Positions 35,678 to 44,576 of a stretch of 64,000 nt of DNA are shown piece after piece. Both the position numbers and the translations under genes were made by a program. Source of the stretch: Aphanothece sacrum FPU1 (GTDB lineage: Bacteria > Cyanobacteriota > Cyanobacteriia > Cyanobacteriales > Microcystaceae); assembly GCF_003864295.1 (NCBI RefSeq), contig NZ_BDQK01000013.1:62001-126000 (forward strand), given 5' to 3'. Each line of letters starts with the position of its first letter. The first letter of the stretch is position 1. Below the pieces are notes generated by a model that had not been told where the DNA came from, did not search any database, and saw only the letters and a list, made by a program, of their open reading frames with translations.

Positions 35678-37384
35678 TCAACTATCCATTGATACTTGTA
35701 TATTTTTCGCTGGATTTAATTCCTCTAGAATAGTAAATCTGACATGATTAATAGCAACAGAACCAATAGAGACTTGTTGTTTATTTAAAATAGAACCGTT
35801 AATCACTAAACGTTCAAAGGGTGTATCTTTAGCCATCTCTGCATGATACCAAGCTAAACCCATAAAAAATCTTGTTGGATAGGGCCCACCTTCAATAATA
35901 TCATCAGGGTTAGACTCCATCGGCAACCAACCAATACTAGGAATATAAAACTCTAGCCAAACATGATTGTAATCCGGTTCTAAAGGAAGATTACGAGTCA
36001 GGGGAGAAGATGGACACTTATAACGTCCCACTGTACGACAAGCAATGCCGTTTAAACGAAATAAAGCTAGTAAAACTCCCACATATTCTCCACAGGAACC
36101 TACACCCCGTCTTAAGGCAATATCAGGGGTATCAATATGAGGTTTAATGCCATAAGAAAGACGATCATAGACATAATTACGAATACTATAAACTTTTCTC
36201 AGGAGATTAGTTTCTCGTTCGGCCGCTTCGGCCGCTGCACGTTGAATAATATCAGTGTGCATCGCTAAATCATCATTATCAACTAAATAGCGATCGCAAT
36301 ATTCTTGAGACAAATCTGGAATATTTTCACAATCTTTTGGAGTTAAACGATATTTAATACTCCAAACTTCTAATAATACTTTCCAACCAAAAATACAACG
36401 AGTATTAGGGGTGAGAGTATCAAACTTAAAAACAGCGATTCGTTGCCCATTTTCAACAACTTCTGTAAAGGGTAAACCAACGGGTTCAATTTTTCTGACT
36501 TTTTGCCGATGGGTATCAGCAGGCAGGGCAATACGCCATTCTAAATCTTGCAATTCTACCACATCAAGTGGGGCAAGTTCTTCCACATAAGACATCTCCA
36601 CTAGATAACCATTAGAAAGGGCATAGTTACCTTCAGAATGATAAGCAAAATAAAGGGGGTGGATAAAAGTACGAGTACGATATAATAATTCGTGGTTGGG
36701 ATCAGCATTAGGATTATCTCGGATGTAGGGTTCTGAGTTAACATAAGCAACATATAAAACATCTTCTCCAGTTTGTGGATGTTTATAAAATCCTAATCCT
36801 GTGGGATACTCAAAGGGAGTTAATACACTAAAACGAATTTTTCCCGTAGCCCGATCAAGACAATAAACTGTCTGTTCTAAACTATCACTAACCCATAATT
36901 CTTCCCCTCGGATGGTTAAATTTTCAATGCCAATTCCAGGAGCATATAAACGGGTAATTTGTTGTTTTGTTTCCCCATTAAAAACTAAAATATGCCCTGT
37001 TTTTTGACAAGAAATATACACCGTTGATTCCCAAATTGCCATCCCATTAGCAGGATAAGATAATCGGGTAAATAATTCAGGGGTAAACGTTTGATCATTG
37101 AGAGAACAATAATAAATATTTTGTTGTGAAGTAAACCAGAATTTATCATCCGCGATCGCTAAACCTGTTACCCCAATAAAATCTTCCCAATGTTCTTGAT
37201 TAACAATTTGAGTATTATGGGTTAAGGGATCAATTTTCAATAAATAGCCATTTTTGGTGTCAATAGCCCATAATATAGCCCCTTGGAAAGCGATTCCATG
37301 AATTTCTGAGGCAGCAATGGGACGAATTGTGCTGAGATTTAGCTGTTGGTGTGAGATATCAAGGGAGACAGTATCAGGAATCAT
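35678..37384 (-). CDS. Beta-propeller-like protein fused to a transglutaminase-like domain
   Basis: Residues about 10-240 show repeated short strands of a propeller: GAILWAIDTKNGYLLKIDPL, TGLAIADDKFWFTSQQNIYY, GMAIWESTVYISCQKTGHIL, GEELWVSDSLEQTVYCLDRA. A middle beta domain follows, then a transglutaminase-like cysteine protease core with the triad C431 in RGVGSCGEYVG, H474 in DYNHVWLEF and D494/495 in MESNPDDII. Such cores act as proteases, amidases or peptide cross-linkers. No signal peptide is seen, so the site is probably cytoplasmic. The specific substrate is unknown. Length 568 aa. Confidence 0.75.
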   Translation of the reverse strand: MIPDTVSLDISHQQLNLSTIRPIAASEIHGIAFQGAILWAIDTKNGYLLKIDPLTHNTQIVNQEHWEDFIGVTGLAIADDKFWFTSQQNIYYCSLNDQTFTPELFTRLSYPANGMAIWESTVYISCQKTGHILVFNGETKQQITRLYAPGIGIENLTIRGEELWVSDSLEQTVYCLDRATGKIRFSVLTPFEYPTGLGFYKHPQTGEDVLYVAYVNSEPYIRDNPNADPNHELLYRTRTFIHPLYFAYHSEGNYALSNGYLVEMSYVEELAPLDVVELQDLEWRIALPADTHRQKVRKIEPVGLPFTEVVENGQRIAVFKFDTLTPNTRCIFGWKVLLEVWSIKYRLTPKDCENIPDLSQEYCDRYLVDNDDLAMHTDIIQRAAAEAAERETNLLRKVYSIRNYVYDRLSYGIKPHIDTPDIALRRGVGSCGEYVGVLLALFRLNGIACRTVGRYKCPSSPLTRNLPLEPDYNHVWLEFYIPSIGWLPMESNPDDIIEGGPYPTRFFMGLAWYHAEMAKDTPFERLVINGSILNKQQVSIGSVAINHVRFTILEELNPAKNIQVSMDS

Positions 37385-37445
37385 AATTCAGTTGAGTTTT
37401 CAGGAAAGTTTTATTGAGGAGAACGATTGATGGGATTATTAGATT

Positions 37446-37610
37446 TTATATTGTATCAATAATAGCAAAATTAATCTTTGAATAAATGCTCATAGTGAAC
37501 CAATCGCCTAAGTTGAAATCCATTCCTAGTGATAATTTTACCCTATTATTCTCTCGAAAACCTTCAGCCAATTCTCTCCAATTTTTTTTATATTGTCCTT
37601 AACAAATCAT
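37446..37610 (-). pseudogene. Possible gene remnant in the transglutaminase-glmM gap
   Basis: The minus strand reads YKKNWRELAEGFRENNRVKL, continues LGMDFNLGDWFTMSIYSKIN and ends at TAA 37446-37448. An in-frame TAA closes it upstream and there is no start with a ribosome site, so it looks like the tail of a lost gene. The family is not recognised. The rest of 37385-37862 shows only AT-rich sequence before glmM. Confidence 0.3.
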
Positions 37611-37862
37611 AATAATACCAATTGTGAAGCTAATTTTATTCTAGCAAGGTAAAACTATCATCAATTCCTTTCTTTTAGAACTACAGAAAATAAATTAGAA
37701 TGCACCTCATTGGTTGGGAGAAACACCATAAGCTAAATTTGAGAGGCCGGAACATTTGGAAAGCAATCAACGTTTAATAGTCTAATGAAAGCTCATTCTG
37801 CTGCAAATTCACAGTAAGGGTATATCCTGTAAGGGTGAGTGTGTTGTGAGGAAATACAAAAA

Positions 37863-39317
37863 ATGGTCACATCCTTATCCCCTAACAAAAGTCGTCTAAA
37901 TCGTTCTGAATTGCCCTTGAAGCCAGGGTTACTGCCACAGTTTATCCCCCTACCTAATACCCCTTTATTTGGCACTGACGGCATTCGTGGCAAAGCTGGA
38001 GACTTATTAACTGCCCCCTTTGCCCTTCAATTAGGATTTTGGGCAGGACAAATTTTAAAAGCTAATAGCCCCACCTTGGGGCCCATTATTATTGGTCAAG
38101 ATTCTCGTAATTCTAGTGATATGCTGGCAATGGCCATGGCTTCTGGCTTAAACTCGGCTGGATTGGAAGTATGGTACTTGGGGTTATGTCCCACTCCCTG
38201 TGTCGCTTATCTGACCCGTATTAGTCAAGCCATCGGTGGTATTATGATTTCTGCAAGTCATAACCCTCCCGAAGATAACGGTATTAAGTTTTTTAACGAT
38301 CAAGGAACTAAATTATCCTCTACCCTACCGCAACAGATAGAAGATGGGTTACGGGGTGAATTAACCCTTAGTGGCGATGATATGAGTGTTTGGGGTAAAA
38401 TCTCTTATGTACCGTCTTATGTAGACACTTACTGCCAATTTCTAGAACAAAATCTCCCAGAAAATGGGGATTTAACGGGAATGCGGATAGTATTAGATTT
38501 AGCTTGGGGTGCATCGGTGAATGTGGCCCCTGCTATCTTTAAAAAGTTAGGTGCAGAGGTCATTTGTTTACACGATCAAGCAGACGGCGATCGCATTAAT
38601 GTCAATTGTGGCTCAACTCATCTGAATTTACTACAACAAGCGGTCATGGAACATCAAGCTGACATGGGGTTTGCCTTTGATGGAGATGCAGATCGAGTCA
38701 TGGCGGTTGATTCAACAGGTAAGATGATTGATGGGGATTATATCTTGTATTTATGGGGTAAATCCCTGTTAGAACGGGGTCAATTACCGTATAATTTGTT
38801 AATTGGGACTGTGATGGCCAATTTAGGGTTTGAACGGGCCTGGGAACAATTAGGCGGTAAATTTGTCAGAACGGCAGTCGGCGATCGCCATGTTCAAGCC
38901 CAAATGTGGGAAACTGGTGCCATGCTTGGGGGTGAACAGTCAGGACACATTATCTGTCATCATTTTGGGGTGTCGGGTGATGGGGTGCAAACGGCGTTAC
39001 ATTTAGCGGCATTGGTGCGTCAGTCAGGGATATCTTTAAGAGAATTAGTTAAAGATAGTTTTCAGACCTATCCCCAAATTTTACGCAATATACGGGTGGA
39101 GAGTAGCGAAAGTCGTCGTTATTGGCAAGAATGCCAACCCTTACAAATTGCGATCGCCCAAGCAGAACAAGCAATGGGCAATACGGGTCGTATTTTGGTA
39201 CGTCCGTCGGGAACGGAACCCTTAATTCGGGTGATGGTAGAATCCGAAAAAGCTGAAGATGCTACCTATTGGGTTGAGTATTTAGTCAGTGTTGTAGAGG
39301 AATATTTAGGAGTTTAA
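37863..39317 (+). CDS. glmM: Phosphoglucosamine mutase
   Basis: GlmM converts glucosamine-6-phosphate to glucosamine-1-phosphate for UDP-GlcNAc, peptidoglycan and lipopolysaccharide. The protein (484 aa from ATG 37863) has the phospho-serine loop [19 protein letters not shown], the metal loop [14 protein letters not shown], the sugar loop [19 protein letters not shown] and the phosphate-binding [14 protein letters not shown]. The frame opens 8 codons earlier at a GTG, but GAGGAAA before the ATG fits better. The roughly 30-residue lead before [12 protein letters not shown] is longer than in E. coli but usual in cyanobacteria. Confidence 0.93.
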   Translation: MVTSLSPNKSRLNRSELPLKPGLLPQFIPLPNTPLFGTDGIRGKAGDLLTAPFALQLGFWAGQILKANSPTLGPIIIGQDSRNSSDMLAMAMASGLNSAGLEVWYLGLCPTPCVAYLTRISQAIGGIMISASHNPPEDNGIKFFNDQGTKLSSTLPQQIEDGLRGELTLSGDDMSVWGKISYVPSYVDTYCQFLEQNLPENGDLTGMRIVLDLAWGASVNVAPAIFKKLGAEVICLHDQADGDRINVNCGSTHLNLLQQAVMEHQADMGFAFDGDADRVMAVDSTGKMIDGDYILYLWGKSLLERGQLPYNLLIGTVMANLGFERAWEQLGGKFVRTAVGDRHVQAQMWETGAMLGGEQSGHIICHHFGVSGDGVQTALHLAALVRQSGISLRELVKDSFQTYPQILRNIRVESSESRRYWQECQPLQIAIAQAEQAMGNTGRILVRPSGTEPLIRVMVESEKAEDATYWVEYLVSVVEEYLGV

Positions 39318-39330
39318 TTGATAATTAATG

Positions 39331-39348
39331 GGGTGGGTAATGCCCACC
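39331..39348. repeat. GGTGGG / GCCCACC palindrome after glmM
   Basis: GGTGGGTAATGCCCACC lies 14 bases after the glmM stop. It is a member of the dispersed family also seen at 2680 and 42237, and may act as a terminator hairpin for glmM or the convergent gene. Confidence 0.65.
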
Positions 39349-39410
39349 TTATCAATTATTTACTTTTATTAAATAAGTAGTCGGAGCTTTCCTATTTTGG
39401 CTTATTTTAG

Positions 39411-40571
39411 TTATAGAATGGGTTTGGCTAAATTCTTATTAATCACGTTAAGAACCTCTTGAGCTATCTTAAGATTAGCTTCTTTGGTAAAATGCCCATC
39501 CCCAACAAAGTTTTTTAAGTTAGTAGCAGGCGCAATTTTGTGGCTACTTACATAAATAATATTATTTTCTTCCAATGTTGTCTGCAAAATTTTGAATAAG
39601 TGATCATCATATTTTTGGTCATTTAACAAAAGAACAATTGGGACTCTTCCATCTGCTTTTGCTGTGTTTGTAAATTCTTTAATAATCGCTTTTAAAACCG
39701 GAATTTGATCCCACTTTGGATTAAAGCCTTTGGCAGTATGAATTTTATTGGTTATACTTTCTATATGTTTTTGTTGCCACCCTCGGCGAATTAAACGGAT
39801 CATCGAAGAATGATCTAGAACATTATGGGTAAAAATAAAGGAATTAAAGAATCGGTCATAAGTTGACATTTGAGCAACAAATTTTTGCCACTTCTGTTTA
39901 TCTTTAAGAGCTTTTCTTAGTTCTTCTAAAGAATTAATTTCAGGCGAAATACTTTTTAAATTTCCATCTTTTATATAATATTTAGGAAAAGTATAAGAAG
40001 GGGGAACGTCAGGATTCCAATTCATTCCAGTAATAGCATCCATCCCAGAAAGACTAGAAGCTAAAACTCCTAGAATAACCACATCAGCATTATGTTTTTT
40101 TCTATCTAAATTGTAGGCAGTAAAGGAAAAATTAGGTGGGGCTGTGGGTCCTGCGATTAATCTTAAACTAACATGAGGATCGATTTCTTTAACAGCTTCA
40201 CTGACTTGGCTAGAAAAAGACATTCCATAGGTAGCTAATAGCAATGTAGACCCTGAATCTGGCTGTGTGGGCAAAGTTTTTCTTTCATCTGAGTTTAGCC
40301 AACCAGCTCTCGATAAAGGAGAACTCGTCTGATCTGTAGGGCCAATTTGTCTTCTCACTTTGGCTTCAACAGAACGTCCATAATCAAAATATCTGCTTAA
40401 CTGAGACGGAGAAACATCTAACGGATCGGAAGGGTAGGGGAACAGAAGATTTAAAATAGTATCTAACAGAATTAGAAAAAAGATAAACCAGAAAACTGTT
40501 CTGAGAGCATTCGTAACAGGAGAAATTTGTTTTGATTTAGAATTGAAAATAAATAAATTGTTGAGGCTCAT
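39411..40571 (-). CDS. SGNH/AlgX-like acetyltransferase accessory protein
   Basis: The 386-residue protein has one membrane segment (about 25-43), then an SGNH-like fold with a GxS block in LLATYGMSFSSQ and the terminal Asp-x-x-His block in VGDGHFTKEAN. Such proteins (AlgJ, AlgX, WssI and relatives) receive acetyl groups passed by an MBOAT protein and transfer them to exopolysaccharide outside the membrane. The start (GGGAG before ATG 40571) overlaps the end of the MBOAT gene by 35 bases, so the two are translationally linked. Gly and Ser of the oxyanion blocks cannot be placed with certainty. Confidence 0.72.
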   Translation of the reverse strand: MSLNNLFIFNSKSKQISPVTNALRTVFWFIFFLILLDTILNLLFPYPSDPLDVSPSQLSRYFDYGRSVEAKVRRQIGPTDQTSSPLSRAGWLNSDERKTLPTQPDSGSTLLLATYGMSFSSQVSEAVKEIDPHVSLRLIAGPTAPPNFSFTAYNLDRKKHNADVVILGVLASSLSGMDAITGMNWNPDVPPSYTFPKYYIKDGNLKSISPEINSLEELRKALKDKQKWQKFVAQMSTYDRFFNSFIFTHNVLDHSSMIRLIRRGWQQKHIESITNKIHTAKGFNPKWDQIPVLKAIIKEFTNTAKADGRVPIVLLLNDQKYDDHLFKILQTTLEENNIIYVSSHKIAPATNLKNFVGDGHFTKEANLKIAQEVLNVINKNLAKPIL

Positions 40572-42177
40572 TACTAACTCCCATTAAAATCATTGTCATT
40601 AAGATAGCATAAAAAGCCCCTTTTACCACTGGACGGAAACGAAGGTAAAAGTGAGTATTATTAAAATAATTCTCGATAATTTCATAAATAATCAAAACAG
40701 GTAACCCTAATAATCCACTTAAAGAAGGTTTGGGAATTGAGAGATTAAAATCACCGACATTAGTTATTAAAATAGTGGTAAAACTAACTACTTGTTCTAA
40801 AGAATTAGCTCTAAATAAAAGCCATCCATAACAAGTCAAAATAAAGAAAAAGAAAGTAGCTAAGACTGAATTCCAAAAGGGAGAAAATCCTTTTATAGAC
40901 AATTTATTTTCTAGATAACGATACAGGCAAAGTAAAATTCCTTGATATAGTCCCCAAAATACGAAATTCCAAGCGGCTCCATGCCAAAGCCCTCCTAAGA
41001 TCATGGTAATCATTAAATTTATATACGTTCTTAATTCTCCTTTTCTATTACCACCAAGAGGAATGTATAGATAATCTCGTAACCAAGTAGATAAGCTAAT
41101 ATGCCAACGTTGCCAAAATTCACTAGCAGTTTTAGAGAAGTAAGGTAAATTAAAGTTAGTCATTAATTCCACACCCAAAATTTTAGCAACTCCTCTAGCA
41201 ATGTCTGTATAACCCGAAAAATCACAATAAATTTGGGCTGTAAATAAAAGTGTGGCCAAGACTATATCTGCCCAAGAAACTGAACCCCTAGTATTATAAA
41301 TAGCATTAACTGACTTAGCAATACTATCAGCAATTGCTACTTTTTTAAATAAGCCAAATAAAATTAAAAATAATCCTCTAGTTGATTGCTCAAATTGTAA
41401 ATGACGAGGTTTTGTTAGTTGAGGCAATAAGTGAGATGCTCTTTCAATTGGCCCAGCTACCAATTGAGGAAAAAATGAAACTAATAAAGCAAAATCAAAA
41501 AAATGTTTGGTTGGTTCTAATTTTTGACGATAAATATCAATTGTATAGCTCATGGATTGGAAAGTATAAAAAGATATTCCAACCGGAAGAATTACGTGTA
41601 AGTAGACAAAATCAGGTTCAGCACCAAAAGACTGAATAATGCTAGAAATGCTGCCAATAAAAAAGTTAAAATATTTAAAAAATCCTAATAATCCTAAATT
41701 ACCACAAACACTTAATATTAAACAAAACTTTGGACGAGTAGTAAGATTTAATCTAGTAAGACGAGGATATAAACAATTAGCAAGAATAACAGCTACTAAG
41801 GTGCTAATTAACACTCCCCAACTCGATAGTTGGTTGGGCAAAATTTGTCCCCATTGAATTGATAATTTGAGCGGATGTAAACTTAATTCAACCGCTTCCC
41901 AACGAATTGTTATGAAAGCTAAGGCCGCCATAATGACCACCATTGAAGGCAAAAGCCTTTGCTGGTTTGTAAGTCTACCTTCCTTAATCATCAAGCCACT
42001 AGAAAAATCGAAACTGGTGGATAAAATAATTAGAAATAAGAATCGTACATCCCACCATCCATAAAAAATATAACTTGCTACTAAAAGCATCCTGTTTTGC
42101 CAGCGAAAGGGCAGAAGACAATACAGAGAATAGACAATTACAAAAAAGATCAGAAAATCTATTGAGTTAAAGATCAT
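40537..42177 (-). CDS. MBOAT family O-acyltransferase (AlgI/PatA-like)
   Basis: The 546-residue membrane protein has about ten hydrophobic segments and the AlgI/DltB pattern: LPVGISFYTFQSMSYTIDIY, FALLVSFFPQLVAGPIERA, FCDFSGYTDIARGVAKILG (as CDFSGYTD), EFWQRWHISLSTWLRDYLYI with PLGGNRKG, and the catalytic His in GGLWHGAAWNFVFWG. It should move acetyl groups across the inner membrane to modify an extracellular polysaccharide. Downstream overlapping is an SGNH partner. Which polysaccharide is modified is not shown by the context. Confidence 0.88.
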   Translation of the reverse strand: MIFNSIDFLIFFVIVYSLYCLLPFRWQNRMLLVASYIFYGWWDVRFLFLIILSTSFDFSSGLMIKEGRLTNQQRLLPSMVVIMAALAFITIRWEAVELSLHPLKLSIQWGQILPNQLSSWGVLISTLVAVILANCLYPRLTRLNLTTRPKFCLILSVCGNLGLLGFFKYFNFFIGSISSIIQSFGAEPDFVYLHVILPVGISFYTFQSMSYTIDIYRQKLEPTKHFFDFALLVSFFPQLVAGPIERASHLLPQLTKPRHLQFEQSTRGLFLILFGLFKKVAIADSIAKSVNAIYNTRGSVSWADIVLATLLFTAQIYCDFSGYTDIARGVAKILGVELMTNFNLPYFSKTASEFWQRWHISLSTWLRDYLYIPLGGNRKGELRTYINLMITMILGGLWHGAAWNFVFWGLYQGILLCLYRYLENKLSIKGFSPFWNSVLATFFFFILTCYGWLLFRANSLEQVVSFTTILITNVGDFNLSIPKPSLSGLLGLPVLIIYEIIENYFNNTHFYLRFRPVVKGAFYAILMTMILMGVSNEPQQFIYFQF

Positions 42178-42236
42178 TAGTCTAAATGAACCTACTGTTC
42201 TAATTATTTTAACTAATATTTAATAATAGTTGATTA

Positions 42237-42253
42237 GGTGGGCATTGCCCACC
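42237..42253. repeat. GGTGGGC-att-GCCCACC palindrome
   Basis: This is the best-conserved copy of the GGTGGGC family, between the MBOAT start and the 3' end of the next minus-strand gene, where it could act as that gene's terminator. Confidence 0.7.
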
Positions 42254-42263
42254 CTACCTTAAA

Positions 42264-43013
42264 TTAGGAAGTTATGCTGGAAGGAAAAACAGATTCCTGT
42301 TCTTGCTGTTGTCCTAAAAATCGCTGATGTACAATATCTTGAAAAGCATTAAGATCTGATTGCCACTCATTAATTCCTTGACTCAACTGTTGTAATCGTT
42401 CTGATGGACTACTATTTTCTAGATTATAATTAAAATTCCCCGCAAATAAGAGAGCAGCAATAGAAGATTGATCAGGCATTTGGATTTTTGCCTCATTAAT
42501 CGCTAGACTAAATTGACAGCGATCGAGTTGATACAAGAGATTAAGTCCTGCTTGTACAGGAGCTTTACCGAACTCTTGCCAAGGGCCAGGGGTCAAGAGA
42601 TTTTTAGTAATATATTGTCTAGCTGCATCGTCACCAACTGGAAAAGGAATCAGGGTTTTAGGACTAATGGATAAGACTTGGTACTCCGCATTAGGAAGTC
42701 TTTCCCCATATTGACGCGCTACCATGGGAATTTTGAGTTCACTGGTATCTTTAGCCCCAATCGCTTCCATAAAAGTAATGGTACGGGGTTGAGCAACGAT
42801 ACTGACCCCATTTTGGAAGGTCACTTGAGACATATTAGTCCCTAAAACGGGTTGTTTAGCTAATTCCCAATCACTAGGAATAATACCCGTCTGTTGCAGA
42901 AACTCTTGAGAGAGCATGGTCGGATTAAGGGTTTTAGCGGAGATTGTGATCGCTAGTTCTTGAATTTCTCGAATTTCCAAGGGAGTTTTGGGTTGGATAT
43001 TAGAATCTGACAT
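42264..43013 (-). CDS. Conserved hypothetical protein, 249 aa
   Basis: I do not recognise the family. The protein starts MSDSNIQPKTPLEIREIQEL, has a beta-rich middle (VTFQNGVSIVAQPRTITFME, AEYQVLSISPKTLIPFP) and a Gln-rich helical tail (NEWQSDLNAFQDIVHQRFLG). There is no signal peptide or membrane segment. It is monocistronic, with a palindrome behind it. It has the look of a cyanobacteria-specific cytoplasmic protein. Confidence 0.6.
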   Translation of the reverse strand: MSDSNIQPKTPLEIREIQELAITISAKTLNPTMLSQEFLQQTGIIPSDWELAKQPVLGTNMSQVTFQNGVSIVAQPRTITFMEAIGAKDTSELKIPMVARQYGERLPNAEYQVLSISPKTLIPFPVGDDAARQYITKNLLTPGPWQEFGKAPVQAGLNLLYQLDRCQFSLAINEAKIQMPDQSSIAALLFAGNFNYNLENSSPSERLQQLSQGINEWQSDLNAFQDIVHQRFLGQQQEQESVFPSSITS

Positions 43014-43059
43014 GATATTTTTGCTGTTCTACCAAGTACGGCCATTCCTAGTTTACGGT

Positions 43060-43266
43060 TTAAGGTTCCCTATTTTCTAATTTTTCTCTAATAGCTTGTT
43101 TCATTACTTCCAAATTTTCGGGAGTATTAGGACAAGGATAACTTTTTGTTGGTGCATTTGTTTCTAATCGATCCATTAAAGCATAAAATGCTTCTTTATC
43201 TTCTCTATTCTGTAAAACATAAGCTCTTAATTCAGCTTTATCCATTGTTTTAAAATTCGGTTTCAT
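43060..43266 (-). CDS. DUF6887-type small protein
   Basis: The 68-residue protein reads KTMDKAELRAYVLQNREDKE followed by AFYALMDRLE and a C-terminal helix MKQAIREKLENREP. The MDKAELRAYVLxxREDxEAFYxxMDR pattern is how I remember the DUF6887 family of cyanobacteria, usually encoded just after a DUF6888 gene. Its ATG overlaps the TGA of the DUF6888 frame upstream (ATGA), which indicates coupled translation. Function is unknown; the size and pairing resemble TA modules. Confidence 0.65.
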   Translation of the reverse strand: MKPNFKTMDKAELRAYVLQNREDKEAFYALMDRLETNAPTKSYPCPNTPENLEVMKQAIREKLENREP

Positions 43267-43442
43267 GTTAAAAATCTCCAGTTTCCATCAGGATCAATAG
43301 TTATTTCTAGTTCTTCTCCTGCTAGAATAACTAATTGGTGATCTCGTTCATCTAATCTTACTAAATAAACAGGAATATAAAATCCTGTTAAGTCAAGACA
43401 AACTTGAACACAACTTATACACTGTTCAACGGTTGGAAAAAT
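43263..43442 (-). CDS. DUF6888-type small protein with apparent ATT start
   Basis: A 59-residue frame: FPTVEQCISCVQVCLDLTGF, then YIPVYLVRLDERDHQLVILA, then GEELEITIDPDGNWRFLT. The IPVYLVRLDER ... VILAGEE ... PDGNWRF pattern fits DUF6888 proteins as I remember them. The frame has no ATG, GTG or TTG at its 5' end; the codon directly before FPTVEQ is ATT (43440-43442), with AAGGAG 6 bases upstream and an in-frame TAA before that. ATT start use is therefore likely, as in infC-type genes, or the start was lost by mutation. It overlaps the DUF6887 gene by 4 bases. Confidence 0.6.
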   Translation of the reverse strand: MFPTVEQCISCVQVCLDLTGFYIPVYLVRLDERDHQLVILAGEELEITIDPDGNWRFLT

Positions 43443-43538
43443 AGATTACTCCTTCTTAAAAGTCTTAACTGCTCTATTTTAGCATAGCGCATTACACTTC
43501 GCTAATCCATCCTATCAAGAGAAGCGATCACTTACAGA

Positions 43539-43958
43539 TTAGTTATTTTCAACAAGATTAAGAAAACTAATAGGGGTAATAATAGGAATATCTTGATAGT
43601 TTTTTATCTTTAAAAGATCATTATCTCCTGTTATAAGATAATCCGCAATTCCCGATACGGCTAACTCTAGGAATTTATTATCATCTGCATCAGAGCAAAT
43701 CACTGTTTTGTGAGTAATTTCAATAAATAAACTCTTTTTTATCAGAGATTCTAAAAAAGTCACCCCGTCCTTTTTGCTTAAGTATTTATCAAATTTCTTT
43801 TTACTTAGTCTTGTCTCTAACTCTTGATAAGTTACCTGACTTTGAAGGATAACACATTGATTAACCGCTAAATTAATGACTTTTCTCGGTGTTCCATTGG
43901 GATTTAATAAGGCACTAATAAAGACATTAGTATCTATAACAACTCGATTAAGATTCAT
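43539..43958 (-). CDS. PIN-domain toxin (putative ribonuclease)
   Basis: A 139-residue PIN fold: RVVIDTNVFISALLNPNGTP with the first Asp, the helix after SQVTYQELETRLSKKKFDKY with a Glu, the SDADDNKFLELAVSG acidic cluster, and DYLITGDNDLLKIKNYQDIP with the last acidic site. PIN toxins cleave RNA using Mg2+. The start overlaps the end of the small antitoxin gene by 11 bases, the usual TA arrangement. It has all four acidic positions, so it is probably active. Confidence 0.85.
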   Translation of the reverse strand: MNLNRVVIDTNVFISALLNPNGTPRKVINLAVNQCVILQSQVTYQELETRLSKKKFDKYLSKKDGVTFLESLIKKSLFIEITHKTVICSDADDNKFLELAVSGIADYLITGDNDLLKIKNYQDIPIITPISFLNLVENN

Positions 43959-44154
43959 CAGCTAATAACTCTTGTAGTTTTTCTTCTGTTAAACCTTGAG
44001 CTTGAGCTTTTGCGCCTATTTTATCCATAATTGAGAGCAGATCATCTGATGTTTCTTCAATGGTTAAATCAACTTTTTGTTCTGGAGATAATCCTAACTG
44101 AGCAATTACATCAGGAATCTCTGATACTTTAAGATTTTTGATAATTTGTTTCAT
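43948..44154 (-). CDS. Antitoxin of the PIN module
   Basis: The 68-residue protein (KQIIKNLKVSEIPDVIAQLG start, acidic tail EEKLQELLADES) precedes and overlaps the PIN gene. The basic or beta N-terminal part and acidic C-terminal part suit an antitoxin that binds its operator and blocks the toxin. The exact family is not certain. Confidence 0.7.
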   Translation of the reverse strand: MKQIIKNLKVSEIPDVIAQLGLSPEQKVDLTIEETSDDLLSIMDKIGAKAQAQGLTEEKLQELLADES

Positions 44155-44279
44155 CGTTGATAATTTCTTGATTAGTTTACCCCATTATACCTCATTCAAA
44201 ATAGAGTGCATCTCCTTAAAATAGATTGGCTGCATTACACTCACGTTAATGCACTCTACACTCGTCAGCGATCGCTAAA

Positions 44280-44558
44280 TTATTCATCTTTCTCAACTTG
44301 CTCTTTTACTAATTTTAAGGGAAGGTTTAAAACTCTGGCAATTTGTTCAATACTTAAGCCTTCTTTTATCAATTTTGTTGCAATTTCAAGTTTAGCTTTT
44401 TGCTCAATGTTCGATATTTTTGATTCATTTTCTGTTAATCTATTACAGATATTACCTCTATTAATTTGTAAACCATCCTCAACCCAAACTACGAAATCTG
44501 CGATCGCATTTTCTGGGAGCAGCATCATGGTCATGGGCAAAATGGTTATAATGATCAT
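44280..44558 (-). CDS. Small protein with a nuclease/transposase-like C-terminal tail, probably a remnant
   Basis: The last 45 residues (KAKLEIATKLIKEGLSIEQI, ARVLNLPLKLVKEQVEKDE) match the tail common to Rpn/PD-(D/E)XK putative transposase proteins of cyanobacteria. The first part (MTMMLLPENAIADFVVWVED) does not contain the expected nuclease core. At 92 aa it is far shorter than the 200-300 usual, so it is probably a 3' fragment. It begins 18 bases after the ndhD stop on the same strand. Confidence 0.4.
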   Translation of the reverse strand: MIIITILPMTMMLLPENAIADFVVWVEDGLQINRGNICNRLTENESKISNIEQKAKLEIATKLIKEGLSIEQIARVLNLPLKLVKEQVEKDE

Positions 44559-44576
44559 TCTGCCCTAATTAACCGA

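Noticed and set aside
44206-44568. Plus-strand 120-aa frame opposite the small gene at 44280-44558
   Set aside because: Low-complexity Ser/Phe-rich translation with no ribosome site; the minus strand has the recognisable nuclease-type tail.
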